64,000 nucleotides of DNA from Oscillospiraceae bacterium. Its GTDB lineage: Bacteria > Bacillota > Clostridia > Oscillospirales > Acutalibacteraceae. Where the stretch lies: assembly GCA_012520505.1 (NCBI GenBank), contig JAAYOC010000036.1, forward strand, positions 1 through 64,000, read 5' to 3'. A model generated the notes under the pieces. The model saw only the letters and a program-made list of their open reading frames with translations, did not search any database and was not told the origin of the DNA. The position numbers and the translations under genes were made by a program. Shown piece after piece: positions 23,376 through 32,162 of the stretch. Every line of letters begins with the position of its first letter. Positions within the stretch are counted from its first letter, which is position 1.

Positions 23376-24998
23376 ATGGAAACTAAAACAAAAAAACAAT
23401 TAACTGTTCGCGGGCTCATAATAGGCTCTTTAGGTTCTATAATTTTAACAGCCAGTTCCATGTATGTAGCATTAAAACTGGGAGCACTTCCGTGGCCAAT
23501 CATTTTCGTGGCACTGGTATCTATGTTCTCGCTAAAGCTTTTAGGTAACACAAACATAAATGAAATAAACGTTACACATACTGCAATGTCCGCGGGTGCT
23601 ATGGTGGCAGGTGGTCTTGCTTTTACAATACCTGCTTTTTATATGATGAATGGTAAGGCAGATGAGATATCATTTCCTGTCCTTTTACTAATTTCAATCG
23701 GTGGTGTTCTACTCAGCCTTGCATTTACAGGTCTCATACATAAGAATTTCATTATTGAACAAAATTTACCATATCCAATGGGTCAAGCTGCAGCAGAAAC
23801 ACTGGTAATTGGAGATGAAGGCGGTAAAAAATCTCGTCTTCTCTTTGGTGCTTTTTCTGCATCTGCACTTTTCACCGTACTTCGTGATTGGACAAAAAAT
23901 ATACCAGCTATTGTTCCATTAAATTCCAAACTTATAAATTCAGGTGTTGCTGCTTATCTTTGGCTCTCACCTATGCTTATTGCTGTTGGATATACCGTAG
24001 GTCCTCTCTATATTGGAGTTTGGTTCTTAGGAAGCCTTATTGGAGACCTCGGCATCGTTTTTGGCGGAGTTTCAACAGGAGCTTGGGATTTAACTACTGC
24101 CGGAGCAATTAAAAGTTCTCTCGGTATAGGAGTAATGGTAGGTTGCGGACTCGGTATTATAGCTAAAAACTTACTTCCTCAAATAAAAAAGATGTTTTCA
24201 AGTATATCAGTAAAATCAGATTTAAGTGTTGCACCTATCGGCTTTATTATATTTGCCATAATAGCATCTATTCCTATCCTTACATTCGGTTTAAAAATTC
24301 CTTTTGTAGCAGTTTTACTGACAATTGCAGGCCTTTGGCTTGCTTGCTGTATGTCTGCCCAAGCTGTAGGATTATCCGGAATAAATCCAATGGAAGTTTT
24401 TGCTGTCATAATACTGCTTCTGATTGCTCTGGTAATAACACTCAGTCCAAAAGAAGCAATATTTATAGCTGCCATAATAGCCGTTGGTTCCGGACTCACC
24501 GGAGATATTATGAACGACTTCAAAGCAGGACACATCGTCAAAAGTAATCCAAAATCACAATGGATTGCAGAAGCTGTCGGAGGCATAGTAGGTGCCTTTG
24601 TAGCGAGCGGAGTATTCTTCATACTAATAAAAGCATACGGAACCGATATATTTGGACCTGATAAAATGTTTCCTGCGCCTCAAGCAGGACTCGTAGCTGC
24701 AATGGCAGGCGGGATTCCTCACATGAGTGCTTTCCTTATAGGCTTTTCAATAGGATTTTTAGCATATGTTACCGGACTGCCTGTAATGACATTGGGGCTT
24801 GGAATATATCTTCCTTTCTACCTCTCACTCACAGCAGCAATTGGTGGAGCTTTAAGATTTATATCTATAAAATTTGCACCTAAATTCGAAGAAAGCGGCA
24901 AAGGCGGAATCATAGCTCCGGGTCTTCTCGGAGGAGAAGCATTTGTAGGAGTACTAATTGCACTTGTTCAAGCAATTTCAGCACTTTCGGGGAAATAA
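23376..24998 (+). CDS. OPT-family oligopeptide/metal-chelate transporter
   Basis: 540 residues with about 13-14 hydrophobic segments and little soluble sequence. The N-terminus TVRGLIIGSLGSIILTASSMYVALKLG, given here as a description of residues about 10-36, is typical of the bacterial OPT family, as is the NLPYPMGQAAAETLV region near 135. Members take up small peptides or metal-peptide chelates by proton symport. The ATG has AGGAG upstream. Monocistronic, with an extended -10 promoter and a strong terminator. Confidence 0.9.
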   Translation: METKTKKQLTVRGLIIGSLGSIILTASSMYVALKLGALPWPIIFVALVSMFSLKLLGNTNINEINVTHTAMSAGAMVAGGLAFTIPAFYMMNGKADEISFPVLLLISIGGVLLSLAFTGLIHKNFIIEQNLPYPMGQAAAETLVIGDEGGKKSRLLFGAFSASALFTVLRDWTKNIPAIVPLNSKLINSGVAAYLWLSPMLIAVGYTVGPLYIGVWFLGSLIGDLGIVFGGVSTGAWDLTTAGAIKSSLGIGVMVGCGLGIIAKNLLPQIKKMFSSISVKSDLSVAPIGFIIFAIIASIPILTFGLKIPFVAVLLTIAGLWLACCMSAQAVGLSGINPMEVFAVIILLLIALVITLSPKEAIFIAAIIAVGSGLTGDIMNDFKAGHIVKSNPKSQWIAEAVGGIVGAFVASGVFFILIKAYGTDIFGPDKMFPAPQAGLVAAMAGGIPHMSAFLIGFSIGFLAYVTGLPVMTLGLGIYLPFYLSLTAAIGGALRFISIKFAPKFEESGKGGIIAPGLLGGEAFVGVLIALVQAISALSGK

Positions 24999-25032
24999 TA
25001 AAGCACAATAAAAATGAAATAAATAATTTAAC

Positions 25033-25063
25033 AAAAGGACAGGAATTTTCCTGTCCTTTTGTT
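25033..25063 (+). terminator. Rho-independent terminator of the OPT gene
   Basis: AAAAGGACAGGAA (25033-25045) and TTCCTGTCCTTTT (25048-25060) are perfect arms. The symmetric A/T flanks allow it to act in both directions, so it may also end the feo transcript. Confidence 0.9.
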
Positions 25064-25086
25064 ATTTGTTAGTTATTAATACTTTA

Positions 25087-25254
25087 CTATATCTTCGTTA
25101 TCAATTCTTTTGAGAGTAACTTTTTACAAGAGCAAGTTGAGCAATCGCCCCTACAACCGGCACATCCAGAGGTTATAGTTTTATTCTTAATAGTACTGTA
25201 AAAAGCATATCCTATGACTAGAGCTAATATTACTATAACTATAAATTCTATCAT
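25087..25254 (-). CDS. FeoB-associated Cys-rich membrane protein
   Basis: A 55-residue protein: one N-terminal transmembrane helix (about 3-20) and a short cytoplasmic tail with five Cys in CAGCRGDCSTCSC (about 31-43). This is the small partner often found directly after feoB in Clostridia, replacing FeoC; its role in ferrous iron transport is presumed. Its ATG overlaps the feoB stop by 4 bp (ATGA), so translation is coupled. Confidence 0.9.
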   Translation of the reverse strand: MIEFIVIVILALVIGYAFYSTIKNKTITSGCAGCRGDCSTCSCKKLLSKELITKI

Positions 25255-27590
25255 ATAATCACCTCAATTATATTTTTTACAAGAAATGCGCAAATCCAAG
25301 CAACTGAAGTATCAAATACTACAATCATCATTGCCCATTTCCAACCAAGTTCTCTCTTTATAGACGCAATTGCAGCAATACACGGTGCATAAAGCAAACA
25401 GAAAACCAAAAGGGCTGCCGCTGCAGATGAAGTAAGAATATCTGTTACTCCTGTTTCTCCGTAAAGAACCGTAAGTGTAGCTATAACACTCTCTTTTGCT
25501 AAAACACCGGCAATCAAAGAAGTTACTGTTTGCCAATTGCCAAAACCAAGTGGTGCAAAAAATGGAGCTATAAGACCACTAATAGCAGCCAACATAGACA
25601 TTTCCGGATTATCAACCAAGTTGAAAGAAAAATCATATGATTGTAAAAGCCAAACTATTACAGAAGCAAGAAGAATAATTGTAAATGCTCTCTGTAGAAA
25701 ATCTTTTGTTTTATCCCAAAGAAGATGTCCTACATTTTTAGCTCTTACCATTCTATAATTTGGAAGTTCAAGTACAAATGGTACAGCTTCACCTTTGAAT
25801 ATAGAGTTTTTTGAAACAAGAGCTGTTATAATTCCGACTATTATACCAAGAAAATAAAGTCCCACCATAATAAAACCACTATATTTTGGAAAAAAAGCAT
25901 CTGCAAAAAAACCATAGATTGGAAGCTTTGCAGTACAACTCATGAATGGAGTGAGCATTATGGTCATTTTTCTATCTCGTTCTGAAGGAAGAGTCCTTGT
26001 AGCCATAACTGCCGGAACTGTACAACCAAAACCCATAAGCATTGGTACAATTGAACGACCTGAAAGACCAATTCTTCTAAGCAAACTATCCATTACAAAT
26101 GCAACTCGTGCCATATATCCGCTATCTTCTATAATTGAAAGGAAAAAGAAAAGAACCACAATAATTGGCACAAAACTTAAAATACTTCCTACACCGGCAA
26201 AAACACCATCAATGATAAGACCGTGTATTGATTTATTTATGCCTACAGATAAAAACCACGAATCAACAACTTCTGTTAAAATTCCAATACCTGTTTCTAA
26301 TAATTCCTGTAGCCATGGTCCTATTACGTTAAAAGTTAAATAAAATACTGCTGTCATAATGAGGGCAAAAGCCGGAAGTGCCGTATATTTACCTGTAAGA
26401 ACCTTATCAATTTTTCTACTTCTGATAAACTCTTTAGATTCTTTTGGCTTTACAACACATTTCTTTGTAAGTTCAAAAATGAAACTGTATCTCATATCAG
26501 CAATTGCTGCTGCCCTATCAAGACCTGTTTCCTCTTCAAGTTGAACTGAAATATGCTCAATCATTTCCATCTCATTTTGAGAAAGTTCCAAACAATTTAT
26601 AACATATTCATCACCTTCAAGAATTTTTGTTGCCGCAAATCTTAAAGGAAAGTTCATCTCAGTTGTATGATCTTCAATTAAATGTTCTATTGCATTAATA
26701 CAACGAGAAATAGCGTTTCCTACTTCATCATCTTTACAAAAATCAGTTCTACCTTCAAATTCTTGATATTGTGCCACGTGAAGGGCATGACTTACAAGTT
26801 CATCAACACCTTCATTTTTTGCAGCGACAATAGGTACTACCGGAATTCCAAGAAGCCTTTCCATTTCATTTACACGGATAGTTCCTCCATTTCCAAGGAC
26901 CTCATCCATCATATTAAGAGCTAACACCATAGGAATTTCAAGTTCCATAAGTTGAAGAGTTAAATAAAGACTTCTTTCAAGACTTGTTGCGTCTACAATA
27001 TTAATGATGCCCGTTGGCTTTTCATCAATAATATGTTGACGAGATACCATCTCCTCAAGTGTGTATGGCGATAAGGAATAAATACCCGGAAGATCAATAA
27101 CCTTCGTATCCTTATGCCCTTTAATTACTCCACTCTTTTTTTCAACTGTAACACCCGGAAAATTACCTACACGCTGATTTGCACCTGTAAGTTGATTAAA
27201 AAGAGTTGTTTTACCGGAATTCTGGTTTCCGGCAAGAGCATACGTTAAAATCGTATCCTTTGGGAGAGGGTTTTCAGTTGCCTTATCATGGTATCTACCA
27301 CCTTCACCAAAGCCGGGGTGAACAGTATGAAATATAACCGGTGTTTCTTCTGCCGTGTCAACCAGTTCAGTTTCAATAATTTTAGTTTTTGCAGCATCAT
27401 TCAAACGAAGTGTTAATTCATAATCATGAATACGTAGCTCCATTGGATCACCCATTGGAGCATATTTTATTAACGTTACTTTTGCACCCGGAATAAGTCC
27501 AATATCAAGAAAATGCTGCCTAAGAGAGCCTTCTCCACCAACAGTTTCAATTATTCCTGACTTCCCAATTTCTAAGTCTTTGAGTGTCAT
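25251..27590 (-). CDS. feoB: Ferrous iron transporter, FeoA-FeoB fusion
   Basis: 779 residues. Residues about 1-75 are a FeoA SH3-like domain (LEIGKSGIIETVGGEGSLRQ to LRLND). A linker leads to the FeoB G domain with G1 GNQNSGKTT (about 121-129), G3 DLPGIYSL and G4 NMMDE. The GDI-like helical region and the polytopic permease follow, with the two gate regions (for example GFGCTVPAVMATRTL). It imports Fe(II). The start has AGAAGG upstream. Two DtxR-like dyads cover its promoter, indicating metal-dependent repression. Confidence 0.95.
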   Translation of the reverse strand: MTLKDLEIGKSGIIETVGGEGSLRQHFLDIGLIPGAKVTLIKYAPMGDPMELRIHDYELTLRLNDAAKTKIIETELVDTAEETPVIFHTVHPGFGEGGRYHDKATENPLPKDTILTYALAGNQNSGKTTLFNQLTGANQRVGNFPGVTVEKKSGVIKGHKDTKVIDLPGIYSLSPYTLEEMVSRQHIIDEKPTGIINIVDATSLERSLYLTLQLMELEIPMVLALNMMDEVLGNGGTIRVNEMERLLGIPVVPIVAAKNEGVDELVSHALHVAQYQEFEGRTDFCKDDEVGNAISRCINAIEHLIEDHTTEMNFPLRFAATKILEGDEYVINCLELSQNEMEMIEHISVQLEEETGLDRAAAIADMRYSFIFELTKKCVVKPKESKEFIRSRKIDKVLTGKYTALPAFALIMTAVFYLTFNVIGPWLQELLETGIGILTEVVDSWFLSVGINKSIHGLIIDGVFAGVGSILSFVPIIVVLFFFLSIIEDSGYMARVAFVMDSLLRRIGLSGRSIVPMLMGFGCTVPAVMATRTLPSERDRKMTIMLTPFMSCTAKLPIYGFFADAFFPKYSGFIMVGLYFLGIIVGIITALVSKNSIFKGEAVPFVLELPNYRMVRAKNVGHLLWDKTKDFLQRAFTIILLASVIVWLLQSYDFSFNLVDNPEMSMLAAISGLIAPFFAPLGFGNWQTVTSLIAGVLAKESVIATLTVLYGETGVTDILTSSAAAALLVFCLLYAPCIAAIASIKRELGWKWAMMIVVFDTSVAWICAFLVKNIIEVII

Positions 27591-27614
27591 ATTTTATGTT
27601 ACCTTCTCTCTATG

Positions 27615-27672
27615 GTTAGCCTGCGCTAACTTATCCTAAAGTTAGTATACGCTAACTTTCTTCGAAAAGCAA
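27615..27672 (-). promoter_or_regulatory. feoAB promoter with two metalloregulator-type operators
   Basis: On the minus strand TTGCTT (27672-27667) and TATACT (27649-27644) are 17 bp apart. Two dyads lie over and after it: GTTAGT-N4-GCTAAC at 27641-27656, covering the -10, and GTTAGC-N4-GCTAAC at 27615-27630, 26 bp apart. The same GTTAGC-N4-GCTAAC stands at the ZIP transporter promoter (40469-40484). A DtxR/MntR/IdeR-type repressor is the likely reader. Confidence 0.75.
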
Positions 27673-27677
27673 GTATT

Positions 27678-27714
27678 TTTAAAAAAAACAGCCCTTTTTT
27701 TTGAGGGCTGTTTT
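27678..27714 (-). terminator. Rho-independent terminator of thyA-folA
   Basis: AAAACAGCCCT (27685-27695) pairs with AGGGCTGTTTT (27704-27714). On the minus strand it is followed by eight T residues. Confidence 0.92.
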
Positions 27715-27733
27715 GTATGCTTTTTATATCATA

Positions 27734-28231
27734 TTATTTTTGTAAGTCTTTTCTTGTATATTCCGCTATCTCAACACTAATTCCTGACTTTTCGTCTACA
27801 AAAGAATCTAATACTTTTCTTATCCATTTAGATTTATCAAAATTTGGAAAAAAAACATCCGCGTCTGCTGATGCATCTATTTCAGTAAGATAAAGTTTAT
27901 TTGCATATGGAAGAAACTGTTCATATATTTCTCCACCACCAATAACAAAATTCTCTTCTTTATCTAATGATCCATAAATTAAAATTGCATCATCAACAAA
28001 ACACATTGTTTCAGCATTTTCATGGTGCCAACTTTCTTTAGTTGTTAAAACTATATGATGACGGTTTTTAAGAGGTTTTCCAAGCGATTCAAAGGTCTTC
28101 CTGCCCATAATAACCGTATGACCTTCTGTGGTCTTCCTAAAAAACTTCATATCTCTTGGAAAATGCCAAATTAATTTATTATCTTTTCCAATCTCTAAAT
28201 TTTTACCGACAGCTGCAATCATAGAAATCAT
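27734..28231 (-). CDS. folA: Dihydrofolate reductase
   Basis: 165 residues. N-terminal MISMIAAVGKNLEIGKDNKLIWHFP segments (described here only as residues 1-25), MGRKTFESLG for NADPH binding and IGGGEIYEQFLPYANKLYLTEID are all typical. Asp/Glu at the folate carboxylate-binding position fits KDNKLIWHFPRDMKFF. It regenerates tetrahydrofolate after thymidylate synthesis. It lies 9 bp after thyA with an AAGGTGAG site overlapping that gap. Confidence 0.95.
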   Translation of the reverse strand: MISMIAAVGKNLEIGKDNKLIWHFPRDMKFFRKTTEGHTVIMGRKTFESLGKPLKNRHHIVLTTKESWHHENAETMCFVDDAILIYGSLDKEENFVIGGGEIYEQFLPYANKLYLTEIDASADADVFFPNFDKSKWIRKVLDSFVDEKSGISVEIAEYTRKDLQK

Positions 28232-28240
28232 AAGCTCACC

Positions 28241-29143
28241 TTATTGCGCAATTGGGAATGAAATTTTACCCATATGCTCATATCCTTCAATTTTAATATC
28301 TTTTAGGTCGCGTGAATTATCGAACTCAAAGAAATCTCGTACTTTTGGGTTTAGCCAAAGCTTTGGCGCCGGTAAATCTCCCTTTTCGTCAAACCTAGCT
28401 ATCTGCTCCTTAATGCCCTCCACTTGATTCACATAAATGTGTGCATCTTTAATAGACCAGTCAAGTGTACCTGGTTCAAGACCAGTGCAATGTGCGAGCA
28501 TTGAGAGAAGTGTTGCGTATTGAGTAATGTTGAATGGAAGTCCTAAAGGTACATCGCAAGAACGCTGGTGAACCCAAGCATTGAGCTTGCCATCAGTTAC
28601 ATCCCATTCAGAAGACCAAACGCAAGATGGAAGCACTGCAGTAGGAACATAATCATCCTGCCAAAGTGACATCACCATACGACGATCAGTTGGATTATTC
28701 TTTATGGTATCAATAAGTTTCTGTGTCATCTGAAACTTATTGGTTATATAACCATAAGCAGTTCCAATAGTATGTGCCCATTCTTTACCAAATTCTTTTT
28801 TAACCTCAGTCTTTACAAGGTTTCCATTACCTTCCGGAAGCATCTGAGTTGCATACCAAAACCCATCCTCATGGATTTCCCACTCATCCCAAATTGGAAC
28901 CTTACGCTCCTGTAACCAACGCACGTCGTTAGATTGTGCTTGATAAATCCAAAGCATTTCAATTATTGCATTCTTAAAGAACACCTGCTTTGTTGTAAGC
29001 ACTGGAAATTCCTCACCCACATTCAAATGGAAGTGATGTGAAGGCACCTTAATGGTGTTAATACCAGTACGGTTTACCACCTCTACTCCCTCACTTAAGA
29101 TGCGTTTACATAGAGCAATATAATCTTTATCAAATTTTGACAT
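28241..29143 (-). CDS. thyA: Thymidylate synthase
   Basis: 300 residues. The nucleophile is Cys174 in VLPSCVWSSEWD, and the dUMP/folate-binding QRSCDVPLGLPFNITQYA segment follows. The N-terminal TGINTIKVPSHHFHLNV corresponds to the phosphate-binding Arg region, with ThyA rather than ThyX architecture. It methylates dUMP to dTMP using methylene-tetrahydrofolate, producing the dihydrofolate consumed by the adjacent folA product. The ribosome site is modest (GAGAGTGG). Confidence 0.94.
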   Translation of the reverse strand: MSKFDKDYIALCKRILSEGVEVVNRTGINTIKVPSHHFHLNVGEEFPVLTTKQVFFKNAIIEMLWIYQAQSNDVRWLQERKVPIWDEWEIHEDGFWYATQMLPEGNGNLVKTEVKKEFGKEWAHTIGTAYGYITNKFQMTQKLIDTIKNNPTDRRMVMSLWQDDYVPTAVLPSCVWSSEWDVTDGKLNAWVHQRSCDVPLGLPFNITQYATLLSMLAHCTGLEPGTLDWSIKDAHIYVNQVEGIKEQIARFDEKGDLPAPKLWLNPKVRDFFEFDNSRDLKDIKIEGYEHMGKISFPIAQ

Positions 29144-29254
29144 TTAAAAATCCACTCTCACTTAAATATAATGGGTATATTTTAACACAAAAAGTATATG
29201 TTTTCACCCTTTGATTGTAAATTGACAATCTAAAGAAATTCTATGCATAAATTT

Positions 29255-29280
29255 GACCTCTTTCATCATCGAAAGAGGCC
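29255..29280 (-). terminator. Hairpin copy 1 flanking the KilA-N gene
   Basis: GACCTCTTTC (29255-29264) pairs with GAAAGAGGCC (29271-29280) with one mismatch. It sits after the KilA-N stop and is nearly the same as the hairpin at 30349-30386. The T tract is poor, so terminator function is uncertain. Confidence 0.55.
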
Positions 29281-29330
29281 AATATAATTTTACTATTAAA
29301 TGTTTATTCTTACTCGTTTGCTTCTGCAAT

Positions 29331-30173
29331 TTATTTGTCTTCCAAACTCTTAAGCCCAACATTATTTAGTTTTTTAAGAGATATCATCTGATTTCTAGCA
29401 AGAATTCTAAGTTCAATCATCCGCTCCTTCTGTGAAGCACCTTTGCCTATCATAACTGCGTTATAACTTTCCATATTGGCAAGAACCAATAGCTCATTAA
29501 GGCTGGCATAATCTCTCATATTTCCTTTTAAATTAGGATTTTCATCACGCCACTGTTTTGCTCTTTTATTAAACAATGCCACATTGAGCATATCAGCCTC
29601 ATCTGAATATTTATATGATAATTGCTCGCTTGTCAAATCTTTTAACAAATATTCTTTAACTGCACTTGTATGAATTTTATAATTTATTTTAGATATTTCT
29701 CTATTCAAATTCCAACCCAGAGATAATTTTGAATTTTCATCTGATTTAAGTCGTTTATAATCTTGAATTACATACATTTTAAACTCAGCAGAAATCCACG
29801 AAGCAAACTCAAAAGCAATATCTGTATGTGCAAATGCACCACCGTATCTTCCACCTTTCGAAATGATTCCAATTGCATTTGTGCTTTCCACCCATCGCTT
29901 TGGCGAAAGTGTGAATGAGTTATACCCAGCCTCAGATTTAATTAGGTCGAATTCGACCGAATTAAAATTGCAATTATTTAAACTCTCCCATAGCCCAAGA
30001 AATTCTATTGTATCTTTTCTTCGCATCCAATTTTTAATTACATCGCTTGGTTCTTTTTCATTTTTATACCTTGCAATATCTGTAAGACTTATATAGTCAT
30101 TTTTAAAATCCTCAGTATAAATTTGAATTTCAAAACCTTTAGCTTCAATGGTTTCTTTTTTAATTTTAGACAT
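29331..30173 (-). CDS. KilA-N domain protein
   Basis: 280 residues. The KilA-N/APSES-like DNA-binding domain occupies about residues 10-115, with YISLTDIARYKN, IKNWMRRKDTIEFLGLWE and the conserved RYGGAFAHTDIAFEFASWIS. The C-terminal half is helical (KEYLLKDLTSEQLSYKYSDE, ERMIELRILARNQMISLKKL) and resembles chromosomal KilA-N proteins. Phage and plasmid relatives act in antirepression or host control; the role here is unknown. The start at 30173 has GGAGGG upstream. It is an isolated cargo-like gene between two matching hairpins. Confidence 0.88.
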   Translation of the reverse strand: MSKIKKETIEAKGFEIQIYTEDFKNDYISLTDIARYKNEKEPSDVIKNWMRRKDTIEFLGLWESLNNCNFNSVEFDLIKSEAGYNSFTLSPKRWVESTNAIGIISKGGRYGGAFAHTDIAFEFASWISAEFKMYVIQDYKRLKSDENSKLSLGWNLNREISKINYKIHTSAVKEYLLKDLTSEQLSYKYSDEADMLNVALFNKRAKQWRDENPNLKGNMRDYASLNELLVLANMESYNAVMIGKGASQKERMIELRILARNQMISLKKLNNVGLKSLEDK

Positions 30174-30245
30174 ATATTTACCCTCCAACTCTTTTAAAAC
30201 CCGTCGAAATCAACTGGTTTAAAATTTGCAATTTACTACTATTTC

Positions 30246-30251
30246 ATTATA
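30246..30251 (-). promoter_or_regulatory. -10 box of the KilA-N gene
   Basis: TATAAT on the minus strand, about 73 bp before the start. The nearby GACCTCTTTTC (30256-30266) echoes the arms of the two flanking hairpins. No good -35 box is seen. Confidence 0.4.
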
Positions 30252-30348
30252 TAACGACCTCTTTTCACTGTATATAGAAACCGACTTTCGTGTCCAATTA
30301 GAAGTACTAATAAAAATTAAGGCTTGACATTTGAAAAACATCAAAAAT

Positions 30349-30386
30349 GAATTTGACCTCTTTCGATAATGAAAGAGGTCAAATTC
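30349..30386 (-). terminator. Hairpin copy 2, argF terminator
   Basis: Perfect 16-bp arms GAATTTGACCTCTTTC (30349-30364) and GAAAGAGGTCAAATTC (30371-30386) around a 6-nt loop, followed on the minus strand by ATTTTTG. It ends the his-argF transcript. Confidence 0.75.
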
Positions 30387-30397
30387 TATATTTTATA

Positions 30398-31417
30398 TTA
30401 TTTACAAAGTTCGTCTATGTTGTCTACTAGGGTTGCTGCTATGACTGCCTTTATGGTGTGCATTCTGTTTTCTGCTTCTTTAAAAACAATGGACTGCGAA
30501 CTTTCAAAAACTTCGTTTGTTACTTCAATTGCATCCATTTGGAAGCGTTCACCTATCTCTTTACCTACTTCTGTTTTGAGATCATGGTAAGCAGGAAGAC
30601 AGTGCATAAATACGCAAGTAGCCGGAGCTGCGTCCATAAGTTTTTTGTTTACTTGATAATCTTTTAGTTCGCTTATTCTTTCTTCCCAAACTTCAATCGG
30701 CTCTCCCATTGAAACCCAAACATCTGTGTAGATTACATCTGCATTTTTAACTGCTTCGTATGGGTCTCTTGCAAAACGAAGTTTAGCACCTGTTTCTTCT
30801 GCAATGTCGCGGCACTCGTTTACGTAATCCATGTGTGGCTGATATTTAATTGGTGAACAAAGAGTGATGTTCATGCCCATCTTAACGCCACCTACCATAA
30901 GTGAGTTACCCATATTGAAACGACAGTCGCCTATGTATACGAAGTTTATACCTTTAAGTTTGCCGAAGTGTTCTTTTACTGTTAGGAAGTCTGCAAGAAT
31001 TTGTGTTGGATGAAATTCGTTTGTAAGACCGTTCCAAACTGGAACACTTGCGTACTCGGCAAGTTCTTCAACAATTTCCTGACCGAAGCCTCTGTATTCA
31101 ATTCCCTCGTACATTCCGGAGAGTACGCGAGCGGTGTCGGCAATAGTTTCTTTTTTGCCTATTTGAGAATCTGTTGGATTAAGGTAAGTTGTGCCCATAC
31201 CTAGGTCATGGGCAGCAACTTCAAAAGCACAGCGAGTACGTGTGCTCGTTTTTTCAAAGATGAGAGCGGCATTCTTGCCCTCTAAAAACTTATGAGGTGT
31301 GCCACTTTTTTTCATTGCCTTTAATTTTGCAGCGAGATCAATTAAGTATTCTATTTCTTCCGGAGTAAAGTCTAGAAGTTTTAGAAAATCTCTATTCTTT
31401 AAATTTATTTTGCTCAT
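30398..31417 (-). CDS. argF: Ornithine carbamoyltransferase
   Basis: 339 residues. The carbamoyl phosphate-binding STRTR ([14 protein letters not shown]) is at about residue 57, [12 protein letters not shown] follows at about 137, and MHCLPAYHD with the catalytic Cys lies near 273. It converts ornithine and carbamoyl phosphate to citrulline, in arginine synthesis or, in anaerobes, the reverse direction of arginine catabolism. Its start overlaps the hisE stop by 4 bp, so it belongs to the his operon, an unusual position. An AGGAG site lies upstream. Confidence 0.95.
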   Translation of the reverse strand: MSKINLKNRDFLKLLDFTPEEIEYLIDLAAKLKAMKKSGTPHKFLEGKNAALIFEKTSTRTRCAFEVAAHDLGMGTTYLNPTDSQIGKKETIADTARVLSGMYEGIEYRGFGQEIVEELAEYASVPVWNGLTNEFHPTQILADFLTVKEHFGKLKGINFVYIGDCRFNMGNSLMVGGVKMGMNITLCSPIKYQPHMDYVNECRDIAEETGAKLRFARDPYEAVKNADVIYTDVWVSMGEPIEVWEERISELKDYQVNKKLMDAAPATCVFMHCLPAYHDLKTEVGKEIGERFQMDAIEVTNEVFESSQSIVFKEAENRMHTIKAVIAATLVDNIDELCK

Positions 31418-31725
31418 ACCATTTTCTCCTGCTTTACCTTATGGTCAATGATTTTTCTTGATTCAAGTTCATTTTTGATGTCATCAATTTTGATGTCCAT
31501 ATCTACCATCAAAATCATAATATGGTAGCAAAGGTCTGCAATTTCATAAATTACTTCATCTCTGTCATCAGCCTTTCCACCGATAACAACTTCGGTTGCT
31601 TCCTCGCCTATTTTCTTTAAAATTTTATCTCTACCTCTTTCAAAAAGATAAGTTGTATATGAATCTTTCGGCATTGTAGCCTTTCTATCTTTCATTAACT
31701 GGTATAAAGCTTCCATATCAAACAT
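31414..31725 (-). CDS. hisE: Phosphoribosyl-ATP pyrophosphatase
   Basis: 103 residues of the MazG-like all-helical fold, with [22 protein letters not shown] followed by [15 protein letters not shown] (positions about 25-80), typical of HisE. It hydrolyses PR-ATP to PR-AMP, step 2 of histidine synthesis. The start is the ATG ending at 31725 (MFDMEALYQ), behind GGGAGG; an upstream TTG-type reading to 31749 overlaps that site. In this cluster HisE and HisI are separate rather than fused. Confidence 0.94.
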   Translation of the reverse strand: MFDMEALYQLMKDRKATMPKDSYTTYLFERGRDKILKKIGEEATEVVIGGKADDRDEVIYEIADLCYHIMILMVDMDIKIDDIKNELESRKIIDHKVKQEKMV

Positions 31726-31850
31726 ATTCTTGTCCTCCCATAAAACCAATACTTATATTTAATATACTTAAAGTTCTTACACTTGATATACCTAAAACTC
31801 TAATTGTTTTTTAGAAAAATCTACAGTTCTCTATAAATTTATGCAAATTT

Positions 31851-32162
31851 CTATAAAATCTTATTGTAAAAACAAGTCTCTGCTCCTGTGTGGCATGCCG
31901 GACCGTCTTTTTCAACAGTAATTACCAAAGCATCTTTGTCGCAGTCTGCTACGATGCTGACAATATGCTGGTAGTTTCCGGATGTCTCACCTTTGAGCCA
32001 AAGCTCATCTCTGCTCCTAGAGTAAAAGCACGTGAGCTTCTTTTCAAGAGAAATTTTGAGACTCTCCTCATTCATATATGCAAGAGTTAAAACCTCTTTC
32101 GTTTTATTATCTACAACAATTACAGGTATTAGACCGTTTTCATCAAACTTCAGTTCTAACAT
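31851..32162 (-). CDS. hisI: Phosphoribosyl-AMP cyclohydrolase
   Basis: 103 residues. FYSRSRDELWLKGETSGN and DCDKDALVITVEKDGPACH carry the metal-binding Asp and Cys residues of HisI; the final Cys lies in GAETCFYN. It opens the adenine ring of PR-AMP, step 3. The start has AAAGGAG upstream and overlaps the hisF 3' end by 20 bp. A 125-bp gap with no gene separates it from hisE. Confidence 0.95.
   Translation of the reverse strand: MLELKFDENGLIPVIVVDNKTKEVLTLAYMNEESLKISLEKKLTCFYSRSRDELWLKGETSGNYQHIVSIVADCDKDALVITVEKDGPACHTGAETCFYNKIL

Noticed and set aside
24179..24622. 147-residue minus-strand frame inside the OPT gene
   Set aside because: It lies wholly within a convincing transporter gene, has no ribosome site and no recognisable motifs.
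29331..30386. Prophage remnant around the KilA-N gene
   Set aside because: KilA-N is often phage-borne, but no integrase, structural, lysis or replication gene is adjacent; thyA and argF flank it directly.
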